From positions 27,169 through 87,361 of the forward strand of contig DDTF01000053.1 in NCBI GenBank assembly GCA_002345965.1: a stretch of DNA of 60,193 nt, read 5' to 3'. Under the pieces are notes generated by a model. It worked only from the letters and a program-made list of their open reading frames with translations. It did no database searches and was not told the DNA's origin. Positions within the stretch are counted from its first letter, which is position 1. The number at the start of each line of letters is the position of its first letter. A program made the position numbers and the translations under genes. The stretch is from Flammeovirgaceae bacterium UBA2371 (GTDB lineage Bacteria; Bacteroidota; Bacteroidia; Cytophagales; Cyclobacteriaceae). This document shows positions 34,670 to 43,764 of this stretch, one piece after another.

Positions 34670-36181
34670 ATGAAGTCCCTATACATAACCCTTACATTAA
34701 TCTTTGTCGTAATAACCTTCGCTATTTCACAAGAAGTGAAAAAAGAGGAAGTGGCCAAACCTATTCCAGAACCTAAAGAATTTGTTACCGCTCATCAGGG
34801 TACTTTTGGAGGTAAATTGATCAAGTACAAAGCCATCGCTGGTGAAACGTACCTTAAGGACAAGGATGGTGAACCAGTGGCTTCGATTTGGTCAGTAACC
34901 TACAAATTAGATGGTGTAGAAAACACCAACCGACCTGTTACATTCATATTTAACGGTGGACCTGGATCTGCTTCTGTATGGTTACACCTGGGTTTGTTTG
35001 GACCTCAAATCACTAAAGTAAATAGTGACGCAGCAGAAGATGATGGTGGAGCTCCGTATCCGCTGATCAACAATACTCATGGCATGCTCGATCTTACCGA
35101 CCTTGTATTTATTGATCCTGTTGGAACAGGTTACAGTCGCGTGATAGGTAAGGGAAAAGAAACTGATTACTGGGGTCTCAATGAGGACGCTAGCTCGATT
35201 GCCACATTCATGCGTGCCTGGGTCACCAAGTACAAACGATGGAACTCACCGAAGTACATCGCTGGTGAAAGTTTTGGAACAACAAGGGCAGCTGCTGTTA
35301 CCTATGAACTGGAAGGAGGCGGACAAGCCATGGCATTGAATGGATTGATCCTCATCTCACAAGCATTGGATTACCAGGGCTCAACTTCCGAACATGACAA
35401 CATAGTATCCTATGTCACCTATTTTCCAAGTATGGCAGCTACAGCATGGTATCACAAAAAAGCGGGCCAAGGTAAATCGCTGGAAGCTTTTGTGGATGAA
35501 GCCCGAAAGTTTGCATTGGATGAATACGTATCTGCCTTGTACAAAGGATCAAGATTGACAAAAGAAGAAGAAAATCACATCGCAGATAGGATAGTTTACT
35601 TTACGGGACTTTCCAAAACTTATGTTGAACTGGCCAACTTGAGATTGCTCATGCCTCGTTTTAGAAAAGAACTGCTGAGAGATAAGGGCATCACCATAGG
35701 TCAGCTCGATGGCCGGTACATGGGCAACGAATCAGATGATGTTGCCGATCGCGCTACATTGGGTGATCCTTCCAGCTATGGTATTGACGCTGCATACGGT
35801 GCTATCATCAACCACTATCTTTCAAGCCAGCTGAATGTGGACATGGACAGACCCTACCTCACTTCCAATGGTGAGTTGAGCTCAAAATGGAGATGGAGGG
35901 ACGTGCCAGACGGCCGCTATTGGGAGCCTAGCTATGTCAATGTATCACGTAAACTTGGAGATGCCATGAGAAGAAATAAGGATTTGAAAGTGCTGGTCGC
36001 AAGTGGCTATTATGATCTGATCTGTCCCTTCTTTGATGCAGAGTACACATTCGCCCGCAATGGAATTTTAAAAGAACGCGTAACCCTTACCTATTACGAA
36101 GGAGGACATATGATGTACGTGCATGAACCGGATTTTGTTAAACTAGCGGGAGACATCCGAAAATTTTTGACTACCAAATAG
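34670..36181 (+). CDS. S10 family serine carboxypeptidase-like protein (503 aa)
   Basis: A signal peptide (1-20, VVITFAIS-Q) precedes an alpha/beta-hydrolase serine carboxypeptidase. The family signatures are intact: FNGGPGSASVWLHLG (94-108, oxyanion region), IAGESFGTTRA with the nucleophile Ser201, Asp449 in GYYDLICPFFD, and His480 in EGGHMMY. Members release C-terminal amino acids, mainly at acid pH, and some act as acyltransferases. It is likely exported to the periplasm or beyond. Length is within the family range. The gene is transcribed alone, followed by a hairpin terminator. Confidence 0.92.
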   Translation: MKSLYITLTLIFVVITFAISQEVKKEEVAKPIPEPKEFVTAHQGTFGGKLIKYKAIAGETYLKDKDGEPVASIWSVTYKLDGVENTNRPVTFIFNGGPGSASVWLHLGLFGPQITKVNSDAAEDDGGAPYPLINNTHGMLDLTDLVFIDPVGTGYSRVIGKGKETDYWGLNEDASSIATFMRAWVTKYKRWNSPKYIAGESFGTTRAAAVTYELEGGGQAMALNGLILISQALDYQGSTSEHDNIVSYVTYFPSMAATAWYHKKAGQGKSLEAFVDEARKFALDEYVSALYKGSRLTKEEENHIADRIVYFTGLSKTYVELANLRLLMPRFRKELLRDKGITIGQLDGRYMGNESDDVADRATLGDPSSYGIDAAYGAIINHYLSSQLNVDMDRPYLTSNGELSSKWRWRDVPDGRYWEPSYVNVSRKLGDAMRRNKDLKVLVASGYYDLICPFFDAEYTFARNGILKERVTLTYYEGGHMMYVHEPDFVKLAGDIRKFLTTK

Positions 36182-36243
36182 AACATTCGTACCCTGTTGA
36201 ATTCACACAGGATAATTCTATTTAAGTCATACTAATGTTGATA

Positions 36244-36279
36244 ACACTGAGTCTGCTGACCTGAGTGGTCAGGAAGTGT
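36244..36279 (+). terminator. Two-tier hairpin terminator after the S10 gene
   Basis: The inner arms CTGACC (36256-36261) and GGTCAG (36267-36272) flank a TGAGT loop, and outer ACACT/AGTGT arms (36244-36248 and 36275-36279) extend the structure. A T-rich run (CATTTAATTTTTAATTTTATT) follows. It fits a rho-independent terminator but could also be a leader hairpin of the SDR gene. Confidence 0.45.
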
Positions 36280-36314
36280 CATTTAATTTTTAATTTTATT
36301 CCTTGTTAAATAAA

Positions 36315-37010
36315 ATGAGCATGAAAAATATACTGATTACAGGAGCAGGTGGCGCATTGGGTAAAGCGTGTGTTATGGAATTTATTAAAAAAGGGCACCA
36401 TGTAATCGCTTTGCTCTCGCCAGGTAAGAAACTTCCCTATGAAACACCAGCTCCTGTTTCTGTTTACAATGCAGACTTAATGAATGAAGACAATACTTTG
36501 AAAGTTGTAGATCAAATCATAACAGATCACACATCCATTGATGTGGCTTTACTGCTGGTGGGTGGGTTTGCCATGGGATCACTTGACAATACCGATGGAG
36601 CTATGATAAAAAAAATGATCGGTTTGAACTTTGATACTACCTACTACACGGGAAGCAAAGTTTTTAATCAAATGATAACACAACCAAATGGGGGCCGTAT
36701 AGTGATGGTAGGTGCCAAACCTGCGTTGGAACCGATCGCTGCAACCAGCAAAGTAGCCTATGCATTATCCAAATCGCTCATTTTTAAACTGGCAGAAATA
36801 TTCAATGAAATAGGTAAAGACAATAATGTGGTTTCTACTGTAATTGTGCCCAGCATTATCAACACTGAAGATAATCGCAAGGCCATGCCCAAAGCCGATA
36901 CAGCTGCATGGGTTCAACCGGAAGAAATAGCTGCTATTGTTGCTTTTGCTACTTCCGACCAGGGTGCCACATTAAGAGAACCCATCATTAAAATATACGG
37001 AAAGTCCTAG
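36315..37010 (+). CDS. SDR family oxidoreductase, dihydropteridine-reductase-like (231 aa)
   Basis: The Rossmann motif ITGAGGALGKA (8-18) and the catalytic Y149-x3-K153 (AYALSK) mark a short-chain dehydrogenase/reductase. The catalytic Ser normally found about 13 residues before the Tyr is not present; that segment reads VGAKPALEPIAATSK. This is the pattern of dihydropteridine reductases, which carry G-A-K-A-A-L and act without the Ser. A pterin or quinonoid-type substrate is therefore plausible, but not shown. The ATG at 36315 is chosen; one two codons later is equally possible. The stop codon overlaps that of the convergent nitrilase gene. Confidence 0.85.
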   Translation: MSMKNILITGAGGALGKACVMEFIKKGHHVIALLSPGKKLPYETPAPVSVYNADLMNEDNTLKVVDQIITDHTSIDVALLLVGGFAMGSLDNTDGAMIKKMIGLNFDTTYYTGSKVFNQMITQPNGGRIVMVGAKPALEPIAATSKVAYALSKSLIFKLAEIFNEIGKDNNVVSTVIVPSIINTEDNRKAMPKADTAAWVQPEEIAAIVAFATSDQGATLREPIIKIYGKS

Positions 37011-37951
37011 GTTTCCTTTCTGGAGTGATTGACAGTAAATTCAAACACATCCCTCCGCTGATAATGACCTGACGTATCTAAAGTCATCCTCTCCTGTATC
37101 GACTCATCCAAATTTAGCTCACAAACAATTAGTTCCTCCTTATCGAAAACTGGTTCAACAAGATATCTCCCATTGGGTGCCACAACGCAGCTACCTCCAT
37201 TCAAAACCCATTGATTGGGATTGGACTGAAGTGAATCCGGCTGCTCCAGTATAGCAGGAAAATCAGAAGCTTTTAACATTTGGCCGGCTGCTAGAACAAA
37301 GCACCTGCCTTCAAATGCATAGTGCCTGCTTGCCACCTGATGCATCTCATGCACTTTAGGCCACAGGGCAATATGAATGTGCTCACCTGAATCATGCAGG
37401 GCTTGTCGGGTCAAAGGCATCCAGTGCTCCCAACAAATGCTCGCCCCCACTCTGCCCACTTGCGTGTCCACCGCCTTAAGACCTTGGCCATCGCCCATGC
37501 CGTACAACATCTTCTCTGTAAAGGTGGGCATCAATTTCCGATGGTGATTTATAACTTCTCCATGCTGATCAACAATTACAAAACTATTGTATATCGTGCC
37601 GTTGCCCGGACCTGATGCTAATTTTTCATTGAAACCAATACACAAGGTGATATTGTTGTCTTTTGCCATCGCACAGACCCGCTTAAATTCTGTGCTGTTA
37701 ACTGCCACACTGCTGTTATAAAATTGAAGATATACCTCCTTCATTTCCTTACCATCCCATTGCGAAACATTGGTGCAATAGTCCAGCCACGAAGGGTACC
37801 CTGATAACCATGTTTCACCCAAAACCAACATCCCCACTCGCTTTGCTGCTGCTTCAACAACGATGCTTTCTAACTTCTGCAAACTACGCGGTAAGTCCAG
37901 GTGCACTGAACTGTATTGACCTATTCCTACTGTTACCCTATTTGACTTCAT
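37007..37951 (-). CDS. Nitrilase/carbon-nitrogen hydrolase (314 aa)
   Basis: The Glu-Lys-Cys triad of the family is visible: E46 in GETWLSGYP, K139 in HHRKLMPTF and C173 in ASICWEHWMPL. The C-W-E-x-x-M-P-L context is that of true nitrilases, which convert nitriles to acids, rather than of amidases such as omega-amidase. The length fits. There is no signal peptide. The gene stands alone and converges with the SDR gene, the two TAG stops sharing the palindrome CTAG. Substrate (aliphatic or aromatic nitrile) cannot be chosen from sequence. Confidence 0.9.
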   Translation of the reverse strand: MKSNRVTVGIGQYSSVHLDLPRSLQKLESIVVEAAAKRVGMLVLGETWLSGYPSWLDYCTNVSQWDGKEMKEVYLQFYNSSVAVNSTEFKRVCAMAKDNNITLCIGFNEKLASGPGNGTIYNSFVIVDQHGEVINHHRKLMPTFTEKMLYGMGDGQGLKAVDTQVGRVGASICWEHWMPLTRQALHDSGEHIHIALWPKVHEMHQVASRHYAFEGRCFVLAAGQMLKASDFPAILEQPDSLQSNPNQWVLNGGSCVVAPNGRYLVEPVFDKEELIVCELNLDESIQERMTLDTSGHYQRRDVFEFTVNHSRKET

Positions 37952-38052
37952 TTTAGAATAAGATTTTAGGACTTGAATATGTTGTAATTTTTAGGAGTCT
38001 AATCAAAACTAAACTAATTTAAGGCATGTTTAAACTTTTTCCTGCTTAATGA

Positions 38053-39831
38053 ATGTTTAGAAGAATCCATCGGATATTCACACATATCCTTAGGTATTTA
38101 CAAAAGCGGCTTAGTGAAAAGCAGTTTTTGATTTTTTCCAGTATCCTGGTAGGTGTTTCAAGTGGCTTGGCAGCTGTGATCTTAAAGTCGTTTGCACACA
38201 GCATCAACACTTTTGTTGAGCGGTATTCCAGCAACTATCAGGATTTCTTTCTCTTTACCCTATTCCCTCTGGTTGGCCTCAGCATCACGGTGCTTTACCT
38301 CCGCTATTTTATTCGAAAAGAAGATTTCTCTAAAGGCAGTGCAGATATAGTGTATGCTATTGCCAAAAAGTCAAGCATCCTTCCCCAGTCGTCAATGTAT
38401 TCTCATGTTGTGACCAGTGCCTTTACAGTGGGCTTCGGAGGCTCGCTGGGGTTAGAGTCTCCCATGGTTAGTACTGGGTCTGCCATAGGATCCAATTATG
38501 GAAAAACATATAACCTAAGCTATAAGGACCGCACCATGCTGTTGGCTTGTGGTGCTGCGGCTGCCATCGCTGGTGCCTTCAATTCCCCCATAGCAGGCGT
38601 CCTTTTTGCCATAGAAGTATTATTGGCCGATATCTCGGTAGCCGCTTTCATCCCCTTAATTATTTCGGCCGCATCGGGGGCCCTGTTTGCCAAGATCATA
38701 TTGGGCGAAGGCGTGCTGTTGTCATTCACCAATGTACAGCCTTTCGATTACAACAACACACCGTTTTACGTGTTGCTGGGTATCCTGGCGGGACTTGCCT
38801 CATTATACTACACTCGGATGTTTACCAAAATCGAACATCGGGTTTCCCTGATCAAAAACGACTATACCAAAGTAATCGGTGGTGGCCTGGTACTTGCCCT
38901 GCTACTCATTGTATTTCCACCCCTTTATGGAGAAGGATATGAAGGAATAAAAGCACTGGCGAGCCTTGATCATGCCCACTTTTATCAAAACAGTATTTTA
39001 CAATCCTTTATTTCTACGGAATGGATGGGCCTTTTGTTTCTGATGGGTTTGCTTCTCATCAAAGTTTTTGCAACCGCCATCGCAATTGGGAGTGGCGGTA
39101 ACGGTGGGAATTTTGCACCTTCACTTTGTATGGGTGCCTACCTTGGGTATACCTATTCTCACTTTATCAATATGATTGGGTGGGCCAAACTACCTCATGC
39201 TAATTTTACTTTGGTGGCCATGGCGGGGATTTTAAGTGGCGTTTTCTATGCGCCACTGACCGCAATATTTCTTATCGCTGAAATCACTGGTGGTTATAAC
39301 CTGATGATACCGCTAATGATTGTAGCAGCCTTCAGTAATATTATCATGAAATATTTTGAGCCGCTTTCAATGGAAAACAAAAAGCTCGCCACTAAAATGA
39401 ATCTTTCCATCGAGTCTCGGGATAAATACCTGTTGAGTAAACTCGATCTGGAAAAAATGATTGAAACCGATTTTCAAGCCGTTAAGCCGACTGACAAGTT
39501 ACGCGCCCTTGTTTCCGCCATTACTAAATCAAAACGAAATCTTTTCCCCGTCATCAATGAAGATCAGGAATTGGTGGGCATCATACTTCTTGACAGTGTA
39601 AAAGAAATGATGTTCAATCATGAACTCTACGACAAGATTACTATTAAAGAGATTATGACAAGACCCCGCGCTATCATATCTCCCGATGAAAGTCTCAACT
39701 CGGTCTTGAAGAAATTTGAAGATACTGAGCAATGGAACTTACCGGTGATAGAAAACTTCCGCTACATCGGCTTCTTATCCAAATCCAGCATTCTCTCTCA
39801 ATATCGTGATGAGCTGGTACGTTCCACTTAA
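38053..39831 (+). CDS. ClC family chloride channel/antiporter with CBS domains (592 aa)
   Basis: The protein has a ClC membrane core of about 430 residues followed by two CBS domains (about 455-590). The second ClC motif reads GLESP, keeping the gating Glu (E135) in place of the usual G-(K/R)-E-G-P. The third reads GGNGGNFAPSL, close to G-x-F-x-P. The first motif (G-S-G-I-P in other ClCs) reads KGSADIVYAI and is not conserved. The CBS pair (ETDFQAVKPTDKLRALVSAI; TRPRAIISPDESLNSVLKKF) probably senses adenosine nucleotides. With the gating Glu kept it may be a Cl-/H+ antiporter, but the altered first motif makes ion selectivity uncertain. Confidence 0.9.
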   Translation: MFRRIHRIFTHILRYLQKRLSEKQFLIFSSILVGVSSGLAAVILKSFAHSINTFVERYSSNYQDFFLFTLFPLVGLSITVLYLRYFIRKEDFSKGSADIVYAIAKKSSILPQSSMYSHVVTSAFTVGFGGSLGLESPMVSTGSAIGSNYGKTYNLSYKDRTMLLACGAAAAIAGAFNSPIAGVLFAIEVLLADISVAAFIPLIISAASGALFAKIILGEGVLLSFTNVQPFDYNNTPFYVLLGILAGLASLYYTRMFTKIEHRVSLIKNDYTKVIGGGLVLALLLIVFPPLYGEGYEGIKALASLDHAHFYQNSILQSFISTEWMGLLFLMGLLLIKVFATAIAIGSGGNGGNFAPSLCMGAYLGYTYSHFINMIGWAKLPHANFTLVAMAGILSGVFYAPLTAIFLIAEITGGYNLMIPLMIVAAFSNIIMKYFEPLSMENKKLATKMNLSIESRDKYLLSKLDLEKMIETDFQAVKPTDKLRALVSAITKSKRNLFPVINEDQELVGIILLDSVKEMMFNHELYDKITIKEIMTRPRAIISPDESLNSVLKKFEDTEQWNLPVIENFRYIGFLSKSSILSQYRDELVRST

Positions 39832-39860
39832 ACGATTTCATCATCAGGTCACTGAACAAA

Positions 39861-39888
39861 AAAAGGTCACATTTTCATGTGACCTTTT
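39861..39888. terminator. Bidirectional terminator between convergent ClC and TPR genes
   Basis: AAAAGGTCACAT (39861-39872) and ATGTGACCTTTT (39877-39888) form a 12-base stem with a TTTC loop. A-rich and T-rich flanks on the two sides let it work for both the ClC gene (stop at 39831) and the TPR gene (stop at 39910). Confidence 0.8.
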
Positions 39889-39909
39889 ATATTTTATTGC
39901 CAGGATGTA

Positions 39910-41091
39910 TTAATACAAACCGAGGGCCTTCATTCTCTTTTCAATACGAGACACTTGAGATTGCATATCCAGGTCGCTGTAGATTGAGTAAAGGTTATCC
40001 AACACCTTCTCATCATCAGGGCTGATTTTCTCACAAGTTTCCCAATAAGGCAAGGCTTTCTTTAAACTCTCCACCAATACCTTGTCCAACTCAAAACGTT
40101 TCTTTTTGTCATCCGCAGTGATACCTAGTTGGTTCATTTCAGCTTTTATTTTCTTTGCCTCAAGGTATACAAGTTCAGCAACAGCAATGCGCGGCTCAAA
40201 ATATTTGGGATCTAACTTAATCGCTTCCTCATACCATTTTCTTGCCTCATCGTTGCTACCCATTTGCTGATTGATAACCCCTAGGAAATACCTGGTCTCT
40301 TTGTCATTGGGTGCTTTGGCAGCCTGACGCTCCATGGCTTCCTTAGCCTGAGGCAGTTTGTTCATTCTGATGTACATGTCCAACTCATACTTTGGAAACT
40401 CAGGATTACCTGGGAATGCTTTAATGGCACTCTTTGCAATTTCAAGGGCTTTTTCATTGTCCTTGATGTGATCGCGATAGGCGCTGAAAATCATTACATA
40501 GGCATCAGAAGAAGTACCACCCAAATCGATGTATTTTTGTAAAAAGTCAACTGACTTTTGGTGCTCATCAGCAGAAGGTGCGAAGAACAAACCAGCGTTC
40601 AATAAAATTGAAGTGTCTTGAGGAACAAAATACAATGTCCTTTCAACCTGCTTCAACGCTTCTGCGTAATCCTTGTCTTCCTGGTATGCATTAAGACCTT
40701 TTTCAAAATATTTCTGAGCCATGTAAGCATTTACCTGGTCAGTAAGCATAGGAAATCCGTTGGGACCATTTACATAGCTACCTTTGTCTTTGTCCAAAGA
40801 ATATGCTTTCTCGAAAGCAGCTTTAGCATCTGGAAATGGGTCAGCAATAAGTGACTTATAAGCTGTATTGGTTGTTGTGTCAATACCTGCGTAGATCAAG
40901 CCTTTCAAATACCACGCTTTTGCATTGCTAGCATATTTTTCGCTTTCAACAGTGGCATCAATAATCGCTTTGGCTTCATCAAACTTGCCTTCGCGTAGCG
41001 CCTTCTCAGCCTTAGGCATGCTAGGCTTAATCGGTTTTTGTGCTGCTACCACAAAGGGAATTATGAAGATTAAGAAAAGTATTTTTTTCAT
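39910..41091 (-). CDS. Exported tetratricopeptide-repeat protein (393 aa)
   Basis: From the ATG at 41091 the protein has a signal peptide (MKKILFLIFIIPFVVAAQKP). The rest is alpha-helical with TPR-like units, for example SEKYASNAKAWYLKGLIYAG, YAEALKQVERTLYFVPQDTS, DNEKALEIAKSAIKAFPGNP and NDEARKWYEEAIKLDPKYFE. TPR proteins mediate protein-protein contacts; this one is likely periplasmic. It follows gyrA by 34 bases on the same strand and probably shares its transcript, a layout also seen in relatives as far as I recall. A TTG at 41115 would extend it only by a poor leader. Confidence 0.85.
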   Translation of the reverse strand: MKKILFLIFIIPFVVAAQKPIKPSMPKAEKALREGKFDEAKAIIDATVESEKYASNAKAWYLKGLIYAGIDTTTNTAYKSLIADPFPDAKAAFEKAYSLDKDKGSYVNGPNGFPMLTDQVNAYMAQKYFEKGLNAYQEDKDYAEALKQVERTLYFVPQDTSILLNAGLFFAPSADEHQKSVDFLQKYIDLGGTSSDAYVMIFSAYRDHIKDNEKALEIAKSAIKAFPGNPEFPKYELDMYIRMNKLPQAKEAMERQAAKAPNDKETRYFLGVINQQMGSNDEARKWYEEAIKLDPKYFEPRIAVAELVYLEAKKIKAEMNQLGITADDKKKRFELDKVLVESLKKALPYWETCEKISPDDEKVLDNLYSIYSDLDMQSQVSRIEKRMKALGLY

Positions 41092-41125
41092 CTGATTTAG
41101 GTTTATTGGACGCAAATTTATGTGT

Positions 41126-43618
41126 TTACTCGGTTATTGTCGAATCCGGTTCTTCCATTTTTACGATTTTTTCGACCGAAGAAATGGAATCGTCTTCGTT
41201 TAATTTAATGACTCTGACGCCCTGAGTGGCGCGGCCCATGATTCGCAGTTCGTCAACTTTTATTCGAATACTGATACCAGACCTATTTATAATCATCAGC
41301 TCGTCTTCATCTACAACTTCCTTTATTGCAACAAGCTTGCCAGTTTTTTCAGTGATATTGATGGTTTTTACGCCTTTTCCACCTCTTCGCGTAATCCGGT
41401 AATCCTCAATGGAAGAGCGCTTTCCATACCCTCTTTCAGATACAACCAATACATTGGCATCTGGTCGGCTTATGCATATCATGCCCACCACCCTATCATC
41501 GGTGGACTCTAAAGTAACACCGCGTACACCCGAGGCAGTTCGCCCCATAGGGCGTACATCCGATTCATTGAAATGCACAGCCTTGCCATCCCGCTTGGCA
41601 ATTACTATGTGATTATTACCATTCGTTAATGCCGCTGTTAGTAGCTTGTCTCCTTCGTGTATCGTGATGGCCGTGATGCCATTGGCACGGGGACGTGAGT
41701 AAGCTGCAAGAGAGGTCTTCTTGATGATACCATTTTGGGTACAAAGAATGACATAGTTGGAACTGGTATAGGCTTCATCACTCAGGTCCTTGATTTTCAA
41801 CACTGCTCTTACCGTGTCTCCGGCCTCAATGTTTAACAAGTTTTGTATTGCTCTTCCCTTGGAGGTTTTACTGCCTTCAGGTATCTCGTAAACTTTCTTC
41901 CAGTATACTTTACCAAAAGCAGTGAAAATCAATAAGTAATTATGTGCCTGGGCCACAAAAAGATGTTCCGTAAAATCATCTTCTTTAGTTGAAACGGCCT
42001 TGGAGCCTATACCTCCTCTACCTTGTGTTCTGTAATCAGTAAGTATGGTCCGTTTCACGTATCCCTGATTGGAAATGGTGATCACCATGTCCTCATTGGG
42101 AATCATGTCTTCCACAGTAAGATCATCATCGCTGTGAACGATTTCAGTTCTCCTGTCATCACCATAACGCTCTTTTATCTCTAGCAGCTCATTTTTGATG
42201 ATGTCCATTCGCATAGACTCATTACCCAAAACCTCATTGAGATGAGCGATAAGTGCCTTTAATTCTTTGTATTCGTTTTCAATTTTTTCCCTTTCAAGAC
42301 CCGTCAGTCGCTGCAGACGCATTTCCAGGATGGCCTTGGCCTGTATCTCAGAAAGCTTAAAGCGCTCAATCAATCCGGTCTTGGCCACTTCAGGATCCTT
42401 GGATGCGCGGATCAATGCGATTACTTCATCCAGATTATCCAGCGCGATGAGGTAGCCTTCCAGAATATGCGCTCTTTTTTCAGCTTCAGCCAAATCAAAT
42501 TTGGTTCTGCGAACTACCACCTCATGCCTGTGGTCAACAAAATGGGTAACCAGGTCCAACAGGTTCAATGTTTGCGGCCTTCCCTTCACTAAGGCCACAT
42601 TATTCACCCCAAATGAAGACTGAAGTTGTGTGTATTTGTAAAGGTTGTTGAGTACAATATTCGGAATCGCATCTTTTCGCAAATCGTATACGACACGATA
42701 TCCATCCCGGTCTGATTCATCCCGGAGATCTGAAATCCCCTCTATTTTCTTTTCGTTGATTAGCGCGGCTGTACGTTCGATCATGGTGGCCTTGTTCACC
42801 AGGTATGGGATCTCTGTAACCACAATCTGATCTTTGCCATTGGTGTTGGTTACAATCTCTGCCTTCCCTCTTACCACTACCCGACCTCTGCCATGGAGAA
42901 ACCCTTGCTGAACTCCTGCATAGCCATAGATGATACCCCCCGTTGGAAAGTCTGGCCCCTTGATGTACTCCATCAATTCCGGCACCGTGATGTTCTTGTT
43001 ATCGATGTAGGCGATTATCCCATCCACTACCTCTCTGAGGTTATGGGGTGCCATGTTGGTAGCCATACCTACTGCAATACCGGCAGACCCGTTGATTAAC
43101 AGGTTAGGAATTTTGGCGGGCAATACGGTTGGTTCCGTAAGTGAATCGTCAAAGTTGGGCTGGAAGTCAACTGTATCTTTGTTGATGTCTGCCAACAGCT
43201 CTTCCGCTATTCGCTTCAATCTGGCCTCTGTATAACGCATGGCAGCCGCAAAGTCTCCGTCTACAGATCCAAAGTTACCCTGTCCGTCTACCAGCGTGTA
43301 TCGCAACGACCAATCCTGGGCCATACGCACCATGGTATCGTACACTGAGGCATCTCCATGAGGATGATACTTACCCAATACCTCCCCGACAATACGGGCT
43401 GACTTCTTGTAGGGCTTATTGTAGTTGACCCCTAAATCCTGCATTCCATAGAGCACCCTGCGGTGCACAGGTTTAAGGCCGTCTCGAACGTCTGGAAGAG
43501 CCCTGGAGATGATCACCGACATGGAATAGTCGATGTAAGCACCTCTCATTTCATCTTCAATATTTATGGGGATTATGCGCTGTTTGCCAGCTTCCTGATC
43601 GGGTGTTTCGTCTGCCAC
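41126..43618 (-). CDS. gyrA: DNA gyrase subunit A
   Basis: The 830-residue GyrA supplies the DNA-breaking Tyr129 (AAMRYTEARL) and the DNA-wrapping C-terminal propeller of the GyrA2GyrB2 supercoiling enzyme. The N-terminus shows YSMSVIISRALPDVRDGLKP, and the C-terminal half contains a GyrA box (TQGRGGIGSK), which distinguishes gyrase from topoisomerase IV. The quinolone region reads HPHGDASVYDT: the residue equivalent to E. coli Ser83 is Ala90, whereas the Asp87 equivalent is kept (D94). The start is GTG at 43618; no in-frame ATG lies near. It is followed by the TPR gene. Confidence 0.97.
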   Translation of the reverse strand: MADETPDQEAGKQRIIPINIEDEMRGAYIDYSMSVIISRALPDVRDGLKPVHRRVLYGMQDLGVNYNKPYKKSARIVGEVLGKYHPHGDASVYDTMVRMAQDWSLRYTLVDGQGNFGSVDGDFAAAMRYTEARLKRIAEELLADINKDTVDFQPNFDDSLTEPTVLPAKIPNLLINGSAGIAVGMATNMAPHNLREVVDGIIAYIDNKNITVPELMEYIKGPDFPTGGIIYGYAGVQQGFLHGRGRVVVRGKAEIVTNTNGKDQIVVTEIPYLVNKATMIERTAALINEKKIEGISDLRDESDRDGYRVVYDLRKDAIPNIVLNNLYKYTQLQSSFGVNNVALVKGRPQTLNLLDLVTHFVDHRHEVVVRRTKFDLAEAEKRAHILEGYLIALDNLDEVIALIRASKDPEVAKTGLIERFKLSEIQAKAILEMRLQRLTGLEREKIENEYKELKALIAHLNEVLGNESMRMDIIKNELLEIKERYGDDRRTEIVHSDDDLTVEDMIPNEDMVITISNQGYVKRTILTDYRTQGRGGIGSKAVSTKEDDFTEHLFVAQAHNYLLIFTAFGKVYWKKVYEIPEGSKTSKGRAIQNLLNIEAGDTVRAVLKIKDLSDEAYTSSNYVILCTQNGIIKKTSLAAYSRPRANGITAITIHEGDKLLTAALTNGNNHIVIAKRDGKAVHFNESDVRPMGRTASGVRGVTLESTDDRVVGMICISRPDANVLVVSERGYGKRSSIEDYRITRRGGKGVKTINITEKTGKLVAIKEVVDEDELMIINRSGISIRIKVDELRIMGRATQGVRVIKLNEDDSISSVEKIVKMEEPDSTITE

Positions 43619-43764
43619 GCTTGTACTTTTATGGTTCTGTTAGGGAGGTAAAAATTAGTGTTACAAACCCTCCATTTTATGGGCCGCAAGTTAAACAAAA
43701 TTGAGGAATTTAAACCCTCTTAAAAAGGCTTTTAAGTGTCTAAAAAACAAGAATTTATGAGCCC

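Noticed and set aside
43719..43736. CTTAAAA/TTTTAAG inverted repeat between gyrA and the barrel gene as a terminator
   Set aside because: It is very AT-rich and lacks a following T run on the minus strand.
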